Source: Oxyruncus cristatus
Lineage: Eukaryota; Chordata; Aves; Passeriformes; Cotingidae
Length of the DNA: 64,000 nt
Direction of reading: 5' to 3'
NCBI GenBank assembly: GCA_013399855.1
Contig: VXAY01005673.1
Span: forward strand, 434,001-498,000
Positions 1-15,797 of this stretch are shown here, in pieces (within the stretch, counting starts at the first letter, position 1; each line of letters begins with the position of its first letter). The notes beneath the pieces are model-generated. The model was not told where the DNA came from. It searched no databases and worked only from the letters and a program-made list of their open reading frames with translations. A program made the translations under genes and the position numbers.

Positions 1-500
1 AGGCACCTAGGGACTTGCTCTCCTCTCTTCCAGGGGGCCTGAAAATATCCCGCACCCCTTCTCCTGCTGGTAAGACTTGCGAACAGGGAGGAGAGCCCCA
101 GCCCGCCTCACTATCCCTGCTCTCTGCTAGACGCACATCCCCCTGTGCGGTGGTATCCCAGGGGCATAGACATCTGTGTCCCACCCATATAAAGACCCAA
201 TACCGTGGCTAGGCTGAGGGAGGAGGAGGTCTCCACATCCCACCTTCTCTCCCTCTCCTTGCCTCTGTTCCCTTTTGGTGGGTTTTTTTTTTGGTTTTGT
301 TTTGTTATTCTGCCATTGTTTTTCAGCCTCCTGGTTGTATGACAGGAGGTCCCACTGTGGGCTGCAAGAAAAGGCAGCAACTCCCTTCCCACCAAGGCCG
401 CAGGGGGAAGCCTCACCTCTCCCTTGGCTTTCCTGTCCCTTGTCTGTGTAAATGTGTCTGTACAGTTGCCGTTTTCTATAAAAAGACCAAAACGCTCCTT
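1..500 (+). other. Probable 3' UTR end of an upstream plus-strand gene
   Basis: No convincing coding frame is visible. Near the end there is a plausible 3'-processing layout: a TGTA motif (about 469-472), a TATAAA poly(A)-signal variant at 477-482, and a GT-rich run TGGGGGTGTGTGTGTCT at 501-517 that could be the downstream element. In the syntenic block the gene before HSP90AB1 is SLC29A1, read in the same direction, so this may be its 3' UTR. That identity is inferred from gene order alone; nothing in the bases proves it. Confidence 0.3.
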
Positions 501-696
501 TGGGGGTGTGTGTGTCTCCATCACCACAGGGGAGAGAGGGGCTGTGGAGGTGCAAGGGCTGAAGGGAGCAGACACCAGCATTTCGTGGGCATCCTGGGGT
601 GCTATGTAGCCAGAATCACACGTGGAAGTGGTATGTGCATCCCTTGCAGAGTCAGGACCAGCTGCAAGGACACAGACAGCGTGTGGGATCATTGAA

Positions 697-1380
697 CCAT
701 AGAATCATAGAATGGTTTGGGTTGGAAGGGACATTAAAAAGATCATCAAGTTTCAACCCTCTGCCTTGGGCAGGGACACCTTTCACTAGGCCAGGTTGCT
801 CAGAGCTCCATCCAGCCTGGCCTTGAACACCTCAAGGAACAAGGTATGCACAACTGTCCTGAGCAACCTGTTCCAGTGCCTCACCACACTCAGTAAAGAA
901 TTTTTTCCCAATATTTAATATAAACCTACTCTCTTTTAGTTTGAATCCATTCCCCCTTGCCCTGTCACTACATGTCCTTACAAAAATCCTTCTCCATCTT
1001 TCTTCTAGGTTTCCTTCAGGTACTGCAAGGCCACAGTTAGGTTACCCTGAAGCCACCTCTTCTCCAGGCTGAACAATTCCAATTCTCTCAGCCTTTCCTT
1101 GTAGGAGAGGTGCTCCATCCCTCTAATCATACTGGTGGCCCTCCTCTGTTCTTGCTCCAACACGTCCATGTCCTTACTGTGCAGGGACCCCAGAGACGGA
1201 TGCAGCACTCCAGGTAGGGTCTCATGAGAGAGTAGAGGGGCAGCATCACCTTCCTCAACCTGCTGGCCACACTGCTTTTGATGCTCTCCAGGTCCCAATT
1301 GGCTTTCTGGGCTCCAAGTGCACATTGCTGGGTCATGTCCAGCATCTCATCAACCATTACCCCCAGGGATGCTGCCCTCA
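697..1380 (-). mobile_element. CR1 LINE, 3' part, minus orientation
   Basis: The left edge is the reverse complement of the CR1 3' tail (AGAATCATAGAATGG, then GGTTGGAAGGGACATT). Reading the minus strand through about 1005-1175 gives a relic of the end of the CR1 reverse transcriptase, with RRATSMIRGMEHLSYKERL and LFSLEKRWLQGNL. Further in, the sequence still follows CR1 up to the 'CACATTGCTGGGTCATG' part. The copy is 5'-truncated, as most CR1 insertions are. The right border is blurred by the repeat that follows. Confidence 0.9.
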
Positions 1381-1419
1381 GGGTACACCAAAGCACCACC
1401 AGCACCTCTGATAAGGAGG

Positions 1420-1564
1420 AGATTCACCTGCACATACTGGGGTGCAGTGACCTGCAGCTCCCAGCTGGGTGGGATTGTGCAGATTCACCTGCACATACTG
1501 GGGTGCAGTGACCTGCAGCTCCGTGCACATACTGGGGTGCAGTGACCTCCAGCTCCCAGCTGGG
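1420..1564. repeat. Short minisatellite, three copies of a ~31-bp core
   Basis: The core GCACATACTGGGGTGCAGTG followed by ACCT(G/C)CAGCTCC occurs three times, beginning near 1430, 1491 and 1526. The first two copies belong to a longer ~61-bp unit that starts AGATTCACCTG at 1420 and 1481. The third lacks that prefix. It lies between two CR1 fragments and looks like a local expansion. Confidence 0.8.
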
Positions 1565-1781
1565 AGCTTTCCTTGTGCCTGGGAACAGCCGGAGTGCCAC
1601 CTCCTGATCCTGGCGGGGAATTACACCGGCCTGCCAACGGGACAACCCCCCACCTCTTTCTGGCCCACATCATCACAGCCATCACCTCGGCATCCCCAGG
1701 CATCAGAAAGTGGGACTCGGGCCCCCTGATCCCACCCCCAGCTTTCTGTGCTGGTCAGGCTTGTGTGCCCATAGCCTCAAC

Positions 1782-2255
1782 ACAGAATTACAGGATGGAT
1801 CAGGTTGGAAGGGAGCAGGGTCACGTGGGCCAACCTCCCTACTCAAGCAGGGTCATCCTAGAGCACATGGCACAGGATTGCATCCAGATGGTTCTTGAAT
1901 ATCTCCAGTGAGAGCGACCCCACAACCTCTTGGGACAATCTGTGCCCGTGGTCAGTCACCCACAGAGTAAAGAAGTTCCTCCTCATGTTCAATGGAACCT
2001 CCTGTGCATCAGTTCCTGCCCGTTGCCCCTTGTCGTATTGCTTGGTACCACTGAGCAGAGCCTGGATCCATCCCCTTGGCACTCTCCCTTCAGATATTTA
2101 TAAACACATTGATGAGGTGTCCCCTCCTGTCACTCGGCTCTTCTCGAGCTGAGCAAGCCCATCTCCCTCAGCCTTTTCTCACAAGAAACGTTCCAGTCCC
2201 CTCATCATCTTTGTTGCCCTCCGCTGGACCTGCTCTAGCAAATCCACGTCTCTCT
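1782..2255 (-). mobile_element. CR1 LINE fragment, minus orientation, diverged
   Basis: It starts with ACAGAATTACAGGATGG and GGTTGGAAGGGAGCAGG, a decayed reverse-complement CR1 tail. It continues through CR1-type text (GACCCCACAACCTCTTGGG, AAAGAAGTTCCTCCTCATG, GATGAGGTGTCCCCTC). It is more diverged than the copy at 697-1380 and is in the same orientation, so it is probably an independent older insertion. The right border is approximate. Confidence 0.85.
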
Positions 2256-2568
2256 TTTACCACAGCATTCCAGATACAGGGATGATAAGACTTACTACTT
2301 CCCTTACACACTGGAAATACAGCCTATCCAAACTGGTTTGCAATGGAGACACGGACCTGCTACGCGCTCCAGCCCTGACAGTTCCCGTCCCCTCCCTCCT
2401 CATCCTCTGGGCCCCAGGTGCACCCAGCCTCAGGACGGCTGAGCCACACAGCCCGTGGCCTCACGGCAGGCTGCAGGAAGCAGCTGGGGTGCTGCAGAGC
2501 CCCGGTTCCCTGCCCCAAGCCAGGAGCCGGGGAAACGCCGCCGCCGCCGCCATCGCCGTGGCCTCTGT

Positions 2569-2583
2569 GGAACACTCTGGAAG
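2569..2583 (+). promoter_or_regulatory. HSP90AB1: Candidate heat-shock element
   Basis: The bases gGAAcaCTCtgGAAg fit three alternating inverted pentamers, nGAAnnTTCnnGAAn, the site bound by trimeric HSF, with a single mismatch in the middle unit (CTC for TTC). It lies about 385 bp upstream of the likely transcription start. Its placement in front of an HSP90 gene makes the match more credible than a random hit. Confidence 0.55.
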
Positions 2584-2925
2584 TGCCTCTGTGCCGCTGA
2601 GCACAGGCCAGTGCGTTCCTCCGCGGTAGGGCGCGAAAAATGGTCCTTCACGGGGGCTCCCCGCCACTCCTCGCCGCGGCGCTCCGAGGGCCGCAGACCG
2701 CGGCACCGGGACCCTCCGAGCGCCGTGGCGAAGGACGGCGGGGGGCCCCGGCCGGGAGGCCGCATGGCAGCAGCATGAAGCTGAGCACTGCGCACCGCCC
2801 CTACCATGGCCGCCGCTAAATGGCAACGCCAGTGCCTCCCATACACCATTCATCTGCGGCGCGCCGACCAAGGCCCCTTTAAGGCGGAAAGATATGGCTT
2901 GTTGAGAGGCACTCCGCTCCGTGCC

Positions 2926-2933
2926 TATAAAAA
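2926..2933 (+). promoter_or_regulatory. HSP90AB1: TATA box of HSP90AB1
   Basis: TATAAAAA sits 28 bp before the pyrimidine tract CTCTTTC (2954-2960), the normal distance to a start site, and about 150 bp before the initiator codon. Transcription is therefore predicted to start near C2954. Confidence 0.8.
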
Positions 2934-2953
2934 GTGGCCGGCAGGGGGTGTAG

Positions 2954-2983
2954 CTCTTTCGCCGGTCCCTCACGCCGCGGACG
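2954..2983 (+). other. HSP90AB1: HSP90AB1 non-coding exon 1
   Basis: This short leader lies between the predicted start (CTCTTTCGCC) and a consensus splice donor GTAAGG at 2984. Intron 1 (2984-3076) ends in CTTGTAG directly before the ATG, so the initiator codon is the first codon of exon 2. HSP90 genes normally have a non-coding first exon. The 5' end is inferred from TATA spacing. Confidence 0.65.
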
Positions 2984-3076
2984 GTAAGGGCAGAGCGGCG
3001 GGTGGGGTGGGCCCGGCGCCCCGCCGCCCTCCCTCCGGTGCTAACGGCCTGAACGTGGGCTGTGCTTGCCTTGTAG

Positions 3077-9245
<6,169 letters not shown>

Positions 9246-9694
9246 AGGAGAAAGGCTCTTCCCTCACCTGCCAGACCTCTGCCTTATATCATGTCTGCTT
9301 AGAAGGGGGTCTGCTCCTACCAGCTGCTACTGAGTCCATGGTGGTGTCTGGTTTTTTTGGCTGTGGGTGGGGCTGTTTTTGGCAGGGTGCAGGAGGGCAT
9401 GATTTCCTGTTTGTTTGTAGTGCGTGATTCAGGTAGCCCGAGGCCTGTCCTGTGTCTTTCTGCTTGTGTAGGAACAGCTGCTGATGGGGAGTGGAGGTGA
9501 GGAGGCATCAGGCTTCCTCTTTCACCCCCTCATGGGGTGCCCCATGTTACCAGTAGGCATCAAACACTGCCCTTGTTCCATCGGGGTGGGAGAGCCTTTC
9601 CTCTGAGCTGCTGCCTCCCTGAACCCCCAGGGCAGAATATTGTATTTTGGTTGGGGTTTTTTTGATTATTTTTCTGTTATTTTGTTCTACTGCA

Positions 9695-9700
9695 ATTAAA
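9695..9700 (+). terminator. HSP90AB1: HSP90AB1 poly(A) signal ATTAAA
   Basis: The common variant ATTAAA follows a T-rich 3' UTR, 450 bp after the TAA stop. The sequence then becomes GT-rich (ACTCGGTGGGG...TTTGTGTTT), as expected downstream of a cleavage site near 9715. No AATAAA is seen in this 3' UTR. Confidence 0.75.
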
Positions 9701-9715
9701 GAATCAGTGATTTAC

Positions 9716-11645
9716 TCGGTGGGGCCCTTTGTGTTTCATGCCTATTCTGCAGAGGAAGAAGTCTTGGCTTGTGCCTGAGGATATCGTGTTGCTGGTCTCT
9801 CCTGTGCCCCAACTGCTTTTCAAAGCCCTGCTTTAGGTGATCTCTACCCCTTCCATGCCCGGGGAAGATGAAGTGGGTGGTAGGAACATGTGACCTGCTG
9901 TGCAGGTGGGGTTATCTCCAGTGGGCAGTAGTTCTCCACCTAGAGCGCTGCATGTCTCCACAGCCTGGGAGCAGACTTTTCCAATCTGCATGGGCCAGCT
10001 GGATGAGCTGTGCCAGGGCCTGAGCCTGGGCTGTTTTTGGCTGTTGTGATCTGAGCACCCCTGGGGCAGGAGCTGTGGCAGGAGCCATCTGCCTGTTCCA
10101 GTGCAGTGTGGAGCAGGGGGTGGAGTGACAGCTCAGGACTGTACTCAAGCTGCCTCCCACTAGCTCCTAGGCCAAAAGATTCTAGACTTCTTTCCTCCCA
10201 CCTCCAGCCTGCCTTTTTTGGCTTTCTGCAGCCCTTGGGTGTTTGACAGTATCAGGCCACCCCTTGGCTTCTGCCGTGTTCCAGATGACAGAGCAGCCGG
10301 GGGCATCATCTCTGAGCTGTCCCTTGCACTGAGCTCCACACTCTGTGAGCAGGGTTTGTCACCCTTGGCCACAATGGCCCTTGGGGTTTGCCAGGCAAAA
10401 GTGACACCAACACCAAGTTCTCTTGCTGCCTGCATGCCAGCTGCCACAGGCACAAAATGGAGTGGGTTTTAGCCAGTATCCATCTTCACCAGGGAGGCAG
10501 AGCATACCAGAATCCCTTCCTACACACCAAGACAGTGTGTGGGTGCAGCCTGCTAGGGCAGTGCTGGAGCTGAGCTAGCAAATTGTTTAAGATTTCTCTC
10601 TGGAAGGGAAGATTCTGCCAAATAATGAATCATTCAATTGATTTCTTTTAATGTTTTGGGGTATTTTTCCCATTAATGTTTTCTTTAAATTTAAATTAGA
10701 GAACTTATTGCGTCCCATTCCTAACCTGGTAGACAAAATGGGTGTTTTGGTTGTTTGGGTTTTTTTGGTGGGTTTTGTTTGTTTGTTTTTACCAAGGGAA
10801 AAAAAACAAAAATATCAACACTTTCCATTTCCAGTCTGTCAGCAGATGGTGGCAGCAGACATTTGGGGGAATTTGTACAGCAGGATGAAAAGCTATGAAG
10901 TTGCACAGGCACTTCCAAAAGCTCAAAACTAGGAAAGGAGCACAGGTAAAACTGCTGGAGAGCCAAATGCTCTGAAGTCAGCTCTGGTATCCCTGCAGGC
11001 TCAGCTAACTCACCGCTGACCCTAGTCTCCTCCTCTGTTTCTCTTGTAACCCTCATCTGAGTCTCCTCACCCTTTCCCTAGCCCTCTTAGGCCACAGTCC
11101 TGTCTGACTCACCGTAAGCCTACAGACAGGGTTGTTCACCAGGCTTCCCATATGTACCAGTAGGATGGACCACCCACACCTCTGTGTGGCTCTGGTGTGG
11201 GGCCTCGGCTTGGTGCAGCTGCACCACACAAAGTGCTACAGCGCTGGTGGCCCTGGCTGGCAGGTGCTCAGCAGGCTCTGCACCACTTCTGTAGCTACAC
11301 CCACCAGGACTGCCCAAGCTGCATCATGCAGGGAACCCAGGAGCCAAACCAGACTTGGGCTAACAGCTCCTCCACCTGCCCACCAGCATCAGCAGCATTC
11401 CAAACTTCACTATGCTTCCCAGTCATGTGTGCAAGGATCTTTTGTCAGGCCTTGCAGTTTTGGGTCCAACCCTGGTTGATACCTGCCTTGGCAAAGGCAG
11501 AGAGATGCACCTGTGTTTGGAAACACAGCTTTGCTGTCCCTGAGAGACACAGGACACAAGGGTTGGAATTCTCTCCCTTCCTTCCAGGTACATGGAAAAA
11601 GAAACCCCCAAACAAATAAAAAGCCCCCACATGTATGCCCATGGC
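9716..11645. other. Intergenic region between HSP90AB1 and SLC35B2 3' ends
   Basis: The two genes converge here. I see no conserved coding frame. There are T-rich stretches near 10640-10800, including a run of TTTGTTTGTTTG-type bases, and an AATAAA on the plus strand near 11614. Nothing else could be recognised. Confidence 0.6.
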
Positions 11646-11663
11646 ACTATATGCAGCATTATT

Positions 11664-11674
11664 TTTAATTTAAT
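11664..11674 (-). terminator. SLC35B2: Candidate SLC35B2 poly(A) signals
   Basis: On the minus strand two overlapping ATTAAA hexamers (11664-11669 and 11669-11674) precede a GT/T-rich stretch (TGTGGGGG, TTTTTATTTGTTTGGGGG). They lie 1.2 kb beyond the SLC35B2 stop codon and are the first reasonable signals in that direction. The 3' UTR would then be 11645-12859. Confidence 0.4.
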
Positions 11675-12859
11675 AAAATAAAATGAGAAAAAAGTTGCCT
11701 TGCAAAAGTACCAAAACCTGCTGCTTTGTCAGCCAGGTTGTGTTGAGGAGAAAAGGATTGACCAGTAAAACCCAGGCTCCTGGGGAAGAACAGCTTTCAC
11801 TGCTCCATCCCCAGCTGCATGGGGAGCAGGTACCCACTCATTCCATCCCCTGCTGCCTGTGGAGCAGGAACAAGGCACTGCAAGCAGGCTCTGCCCCATA
11901 TCCCAGCCCTCCAGGCACAGCAGGGCTCTGGCCAGGCCCTGGAAAAACTAGGGCCAATGCCTCCAGTTGGCAGGAAAAAGAGGGGCAGTTTGTGCTTCTC
12001 TGAATGGCAACTGCAAAGCCCAGAAACTGTGGCACTGAGGCAGTGCTGGGGCTTCTGGGCAGCGCAGCCTTTGGCCTGAAACAGCAGTGGATGTAACCAA
12101 AAAGCAACCTAGAACTTGGCAAACCTTGGAAACCAGACGGGCCAGCTTCAGGCTCTGTATGAAAGTCAGGGCTGAGGGGAGCAAAGAAAAGTGTCTTGGA
12201 GCAGGGGCAAAGAGCTGATAAAACCAAACTGGGAGGTACTGGCTTTCACCGCAGAGTGCCCTCCCAGAGCAGATCCCAGGCCTGGGGTAAGACAGGCTGG
12301 GAGTCATTCCTGTAGCTGTGCCTGTACTACCTGGAGTCCCTCCTGGGATGGAGGCTGAGAACTTCCCACCCTTGGGATGGGCTCAGCTGTGGACTTGCCT
12401 CACCCGGAGGTGTTTCAAAAAGAAACCTAGTGTTTTGTTTGCCCTTTCCTCCTGCCAAGCTCTGTAGTACTCACAGAAATTGAGAAGCATTAGCCAGAGG
12501 TGAGACAGTACCAGGGAAAAGAATTCCCTTGTTCATCAGTGACCTTGAGGAGAAGCCACAAGACAGAGGTGGGGCAGGTGTACCAGCAGCCCCATGCTGG
12601 TATGCCCCTAGGCCTGTGCCTTGGCTGTAAGTCTTTGACCTATTAAGGCAAACGGAAAGGTTTAGAGCTGCAGCAGCCCAGAGCATTTCCTGGGCTTGTT
12701 CCAGCCCCTTCTCCAGGAAAAGCAGGTGGAAAACTGAGTCACCAGTCCTGCCTATCCATACCCCACCCTGCTCCTCAGCAGGTTCTGAGAAATCAAGCAA
12801 GTACCCTCGACCAGAGGCAGGACAATGGCTATGGCTTAAATGCCATGGCCCCAGCTTCC

Positions 12860-15797
12860 TTAGACCTTTTGTACAGGGGTCTCGCCTGGGGGGAGCTTCT
12901 TACTGCGCTTCTTCATGCGGCTGCGGGCATAGACACGGAGAAAGAGGGCCACGAAGACAACAGCTACGCCCAGCCCACCCACCACAGTGACAGTGTGCCC
13001 ATAGATGAGGCAGGAGAGAAGGATGGCAAAGGCCTGTCGGAGTGTCATGATGATGGTGAAGACAGCTGCCCCAAACTGGTTGATGGTGTAGAAGATGAAG
13101 AGCTGGCCGCAGGCAGAGCACACCGAGAGCAGCACGGCGTGGGCTGTGAACTCCGAGTGGCGGGCCATGAAGCGTAGCGACTCCAGCAAGGCACCCTGCT
13201 CCAGGAGCGAGCCCACTGTGAAGAGGCAGGAGAACACGTTGACACCAAACATCATCTGCACGGGGGACATCTTGTAGGTGAAGAGAGCATCCTGCCAGTT
13301 GGAGGTGAAGCTGTCGAAGATTATGTAGCCAGCCAGGAGCACTATGCCAGAGAAAGTGGTGACGGTGGACACGTGCCTGTTGGGAGCGCTGGAAAGCAGG
13401 AACATGCTGACCCCCACAGAGATGAGGGCAGCAGTCAGGTACTCCCAGTACTCATAACTCTTGCGTGACACCAGTTTGCCCATCATCATCACTGGGATCA
13501 CTTTGGAGGCCTTGGCCAGCACTTGGGTGGGGAAGCTGATGTATTTCAGTGCCTCATACTGGCACCAGCTGCTGAGGATGTTGGAGAGGGAAGCAAAGGA
13601 GTATTTGTACATGGGAGCCCCGTGGCGTGGCTGCTTGGTCAGGGCGCAGTACAGACCGGCCACTGTGAAGGCCAGTATGCGGTTCATGAACACTAGGAAC
13701 TGGGAGTCCGTGAACTTCTCACCAGGGTCTGTTTCAGTGGCACCGTATGTCCTCGTCATCACACGTTCCTGGAGGACGCCCCATGTGAGGTAGGAGACCT
13801 GCAAAGCAGGAGGAGCACAGGGAGAGTCAGGACCCACAACAGCAGCTGCCAGCAACCACAGGAAGAACAGACCCCAGGAGATCCTTTCTTTCCCCAATGT
13901 TGCCACACTGTCTGCCCAGCAATATTTCCCTGAGACACTGGGAAATGGGGCCACCCTCCACTCCACCTGTCTGAGGGAACCTGCTGTCCATGTGGTTACA
14001 ATCAGAAACATTGTGTTCCAAACAAAACCTGCTCAGTATACAGGGGGAAAGCCCACAATGCAAACATCCTGGTGGAGAGCAAGCAGTTGTGCTTTAAGCT
14101 GCTTTAAAGCCTGTGGAACCAGACTGACAGAATCAGGGAGTGTTACGGATACACAGCTGTGGTTTTGGTGCCAGCTCCCTGCGGCAGGTCCTGGCAGTTT
14201 TCCCAGTGGCCTCTGCGTCAGTTTTCACTTCCAGCTCCCCAGGCCTGGTTTTTCCATCCCAATCAATTCTAATTTCAAACCCAGCAGATGAAATTGTCGT
14301 CCAGGGATGACCACTGTGGAGGCTGTCACCTCCACTACTTCTGGCACAACAATACCAAGCCCCTCACAAAAGTAACACAAACTTCCTCTCATCACACATT
14401 TCCTGAGAAATTAAGGCACAGAGATGGAAGGACTGTTGGTGACCTGCAGTAAGTCTGAATGGGCCAGGAAAGCAGGCCAGGGAGTACCTTCTGCTGGCTG
14501 CAGGACACCTGGGTTTTTCTATCTCAATGCCCACATTACTGTTTTCAATTCTCACAGACCCAAAAAGCTGATCTTCCTGATGATGCTCAGGCTGTAACTG
14601 AGACTTAAGGAAACTAAGATTTAAAGTTCCTGTTTATCTGTAGCTGAAATCAGTATATTCTCTCCAGTGTTCAAATTCAATCCATCAAGGCAGGATACAT
14701 CAGCCCCAGACAAGCGAACCAGAGGACAGCCTGGGAGATAAGAGGGCTCAAACTATTTGCTGTTCTGACGGAGGGTCAGAACAAAAGCAGGGCCAGAACA
14801 AAAAGCCCTAACAATCTGCTGAATGACAGAATTTTCACAGATTTTTCCCTATCCATGGCTGTAGAGTACTGCAATCAGACAGACAGGAAGCCCCAGCCCA
14901 GATGACACAAGCTAAATGGAGCTCCACAGCCCTTAGATGTGGACTATCCTGTTTGAGAGGCTGTGTTCCAGCCTCCAACCCTACCCTGATCAAGCACAGC
15001 ACCGCATCCTTGGTCTTCAAGGAACTGACGGTCACAAACCCACTGGCCACCTCCTCCTTCCAGAGTGGGACAGCCACACACACATGGACAGGGCCCTTAC
15101 CTGTAGACCAGTAGCACAGAAGAGCAGCTTGAAGACCTGCCGGGCTGTGGAGGATTCTGTGGGCTCCGCCCGGGGCGGCAGAGACCCATCCTCCTGGTGT
15201 ACAGACTTCACCTCGGAGCCGAACACACATGATTTGATAACAGGGAAGCAAATGCCTCGGCCTGAACAGGGTAAGAGAACATAGAGAAACAATGATGCTT
15301 GTAAGTCCCTTCCAACTCAACATATTCTGCAATTCTGTAATTAGCCACAGCTTGGGCATCACCAGCTGCACCAGCTTAAGAGATGAAGCCTCCCTCCTTA
15401 CTAGCCTCCAGATCTGCTGGCACAGGGGCCTCAGAGAAATTTGTTTCAGGGTAGGACCTAGACAGGACTGGGATGCATCTCTGTGAGCACCTCAAGCCTG
15501 GTCTGACAAAGCAGGTTGGGGAAACAAACTGAACAGGGCAGACCGAGGGGGTGCAGAGAGCTCAGAGGGAGGCAGGACGTGGAAGTGAAGCTCCTGCCCT
15601 TACCAGTCTCCAAATAGTTCCTTCTCTTGAAGTACTGGATGAGGAGGAATCCTGGCACCACAATACTCGCGTAGCCAGCAGCATTAACAAAGAAGCGGAA
15701 AAGCCAGAAGTCCCCCCATGAGTCCTGCAGGACAGGGGCGATCTCTTCACCCGTAGCCATCGTAGGGAGGGAAGCCAGCACAAGGGGAAGGCAAAAT
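12860..15797 (-). CDS. SLC35B2: PAPS transporter 1 (SLC35B2), 5' end missing
   Basis: This nucleotide-sugar-transporter-family protein moves the sulfate donor PAPS from cytosol into the Golgi lumen for sulfation of glycans and proteins. Exons on the minus strand are 15797-15604, 15261-15101 and 13798-12860, with consensus borders and matching phases; they encode 430 residues after the first partial codon. Matches to the human protein as I know it include [84 protein letters not shown] and the end TPVQKV. The exon starting at 15797 opens one base into a codon behind a strong acceptor (CTCTCTCCACAG), so a short first exon with the initiator Met must lie upstream, probably in the gap at 17824-18650. 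An ATG at 15760-15758 (MATGEE) is in frame, but starting there would remove the hydrophobic [11 protein letters not shown] segment. About ten membrane segments are expected. Confidence 0.95.
15290..15341 (+). mobile_element. CR1 3'-tip relic in SLC35B2 intron
   Basis: AAGTCCCTTCCAACTCAACA followed by TATTCTGCAATTCTGTAAT matches the last ~45 bases of plus-oriented CR1 copies. It is too short to date, and sits 30 bp upstream (in transcription order) of SLC35B2 exon 3. Confidence 0.55.
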
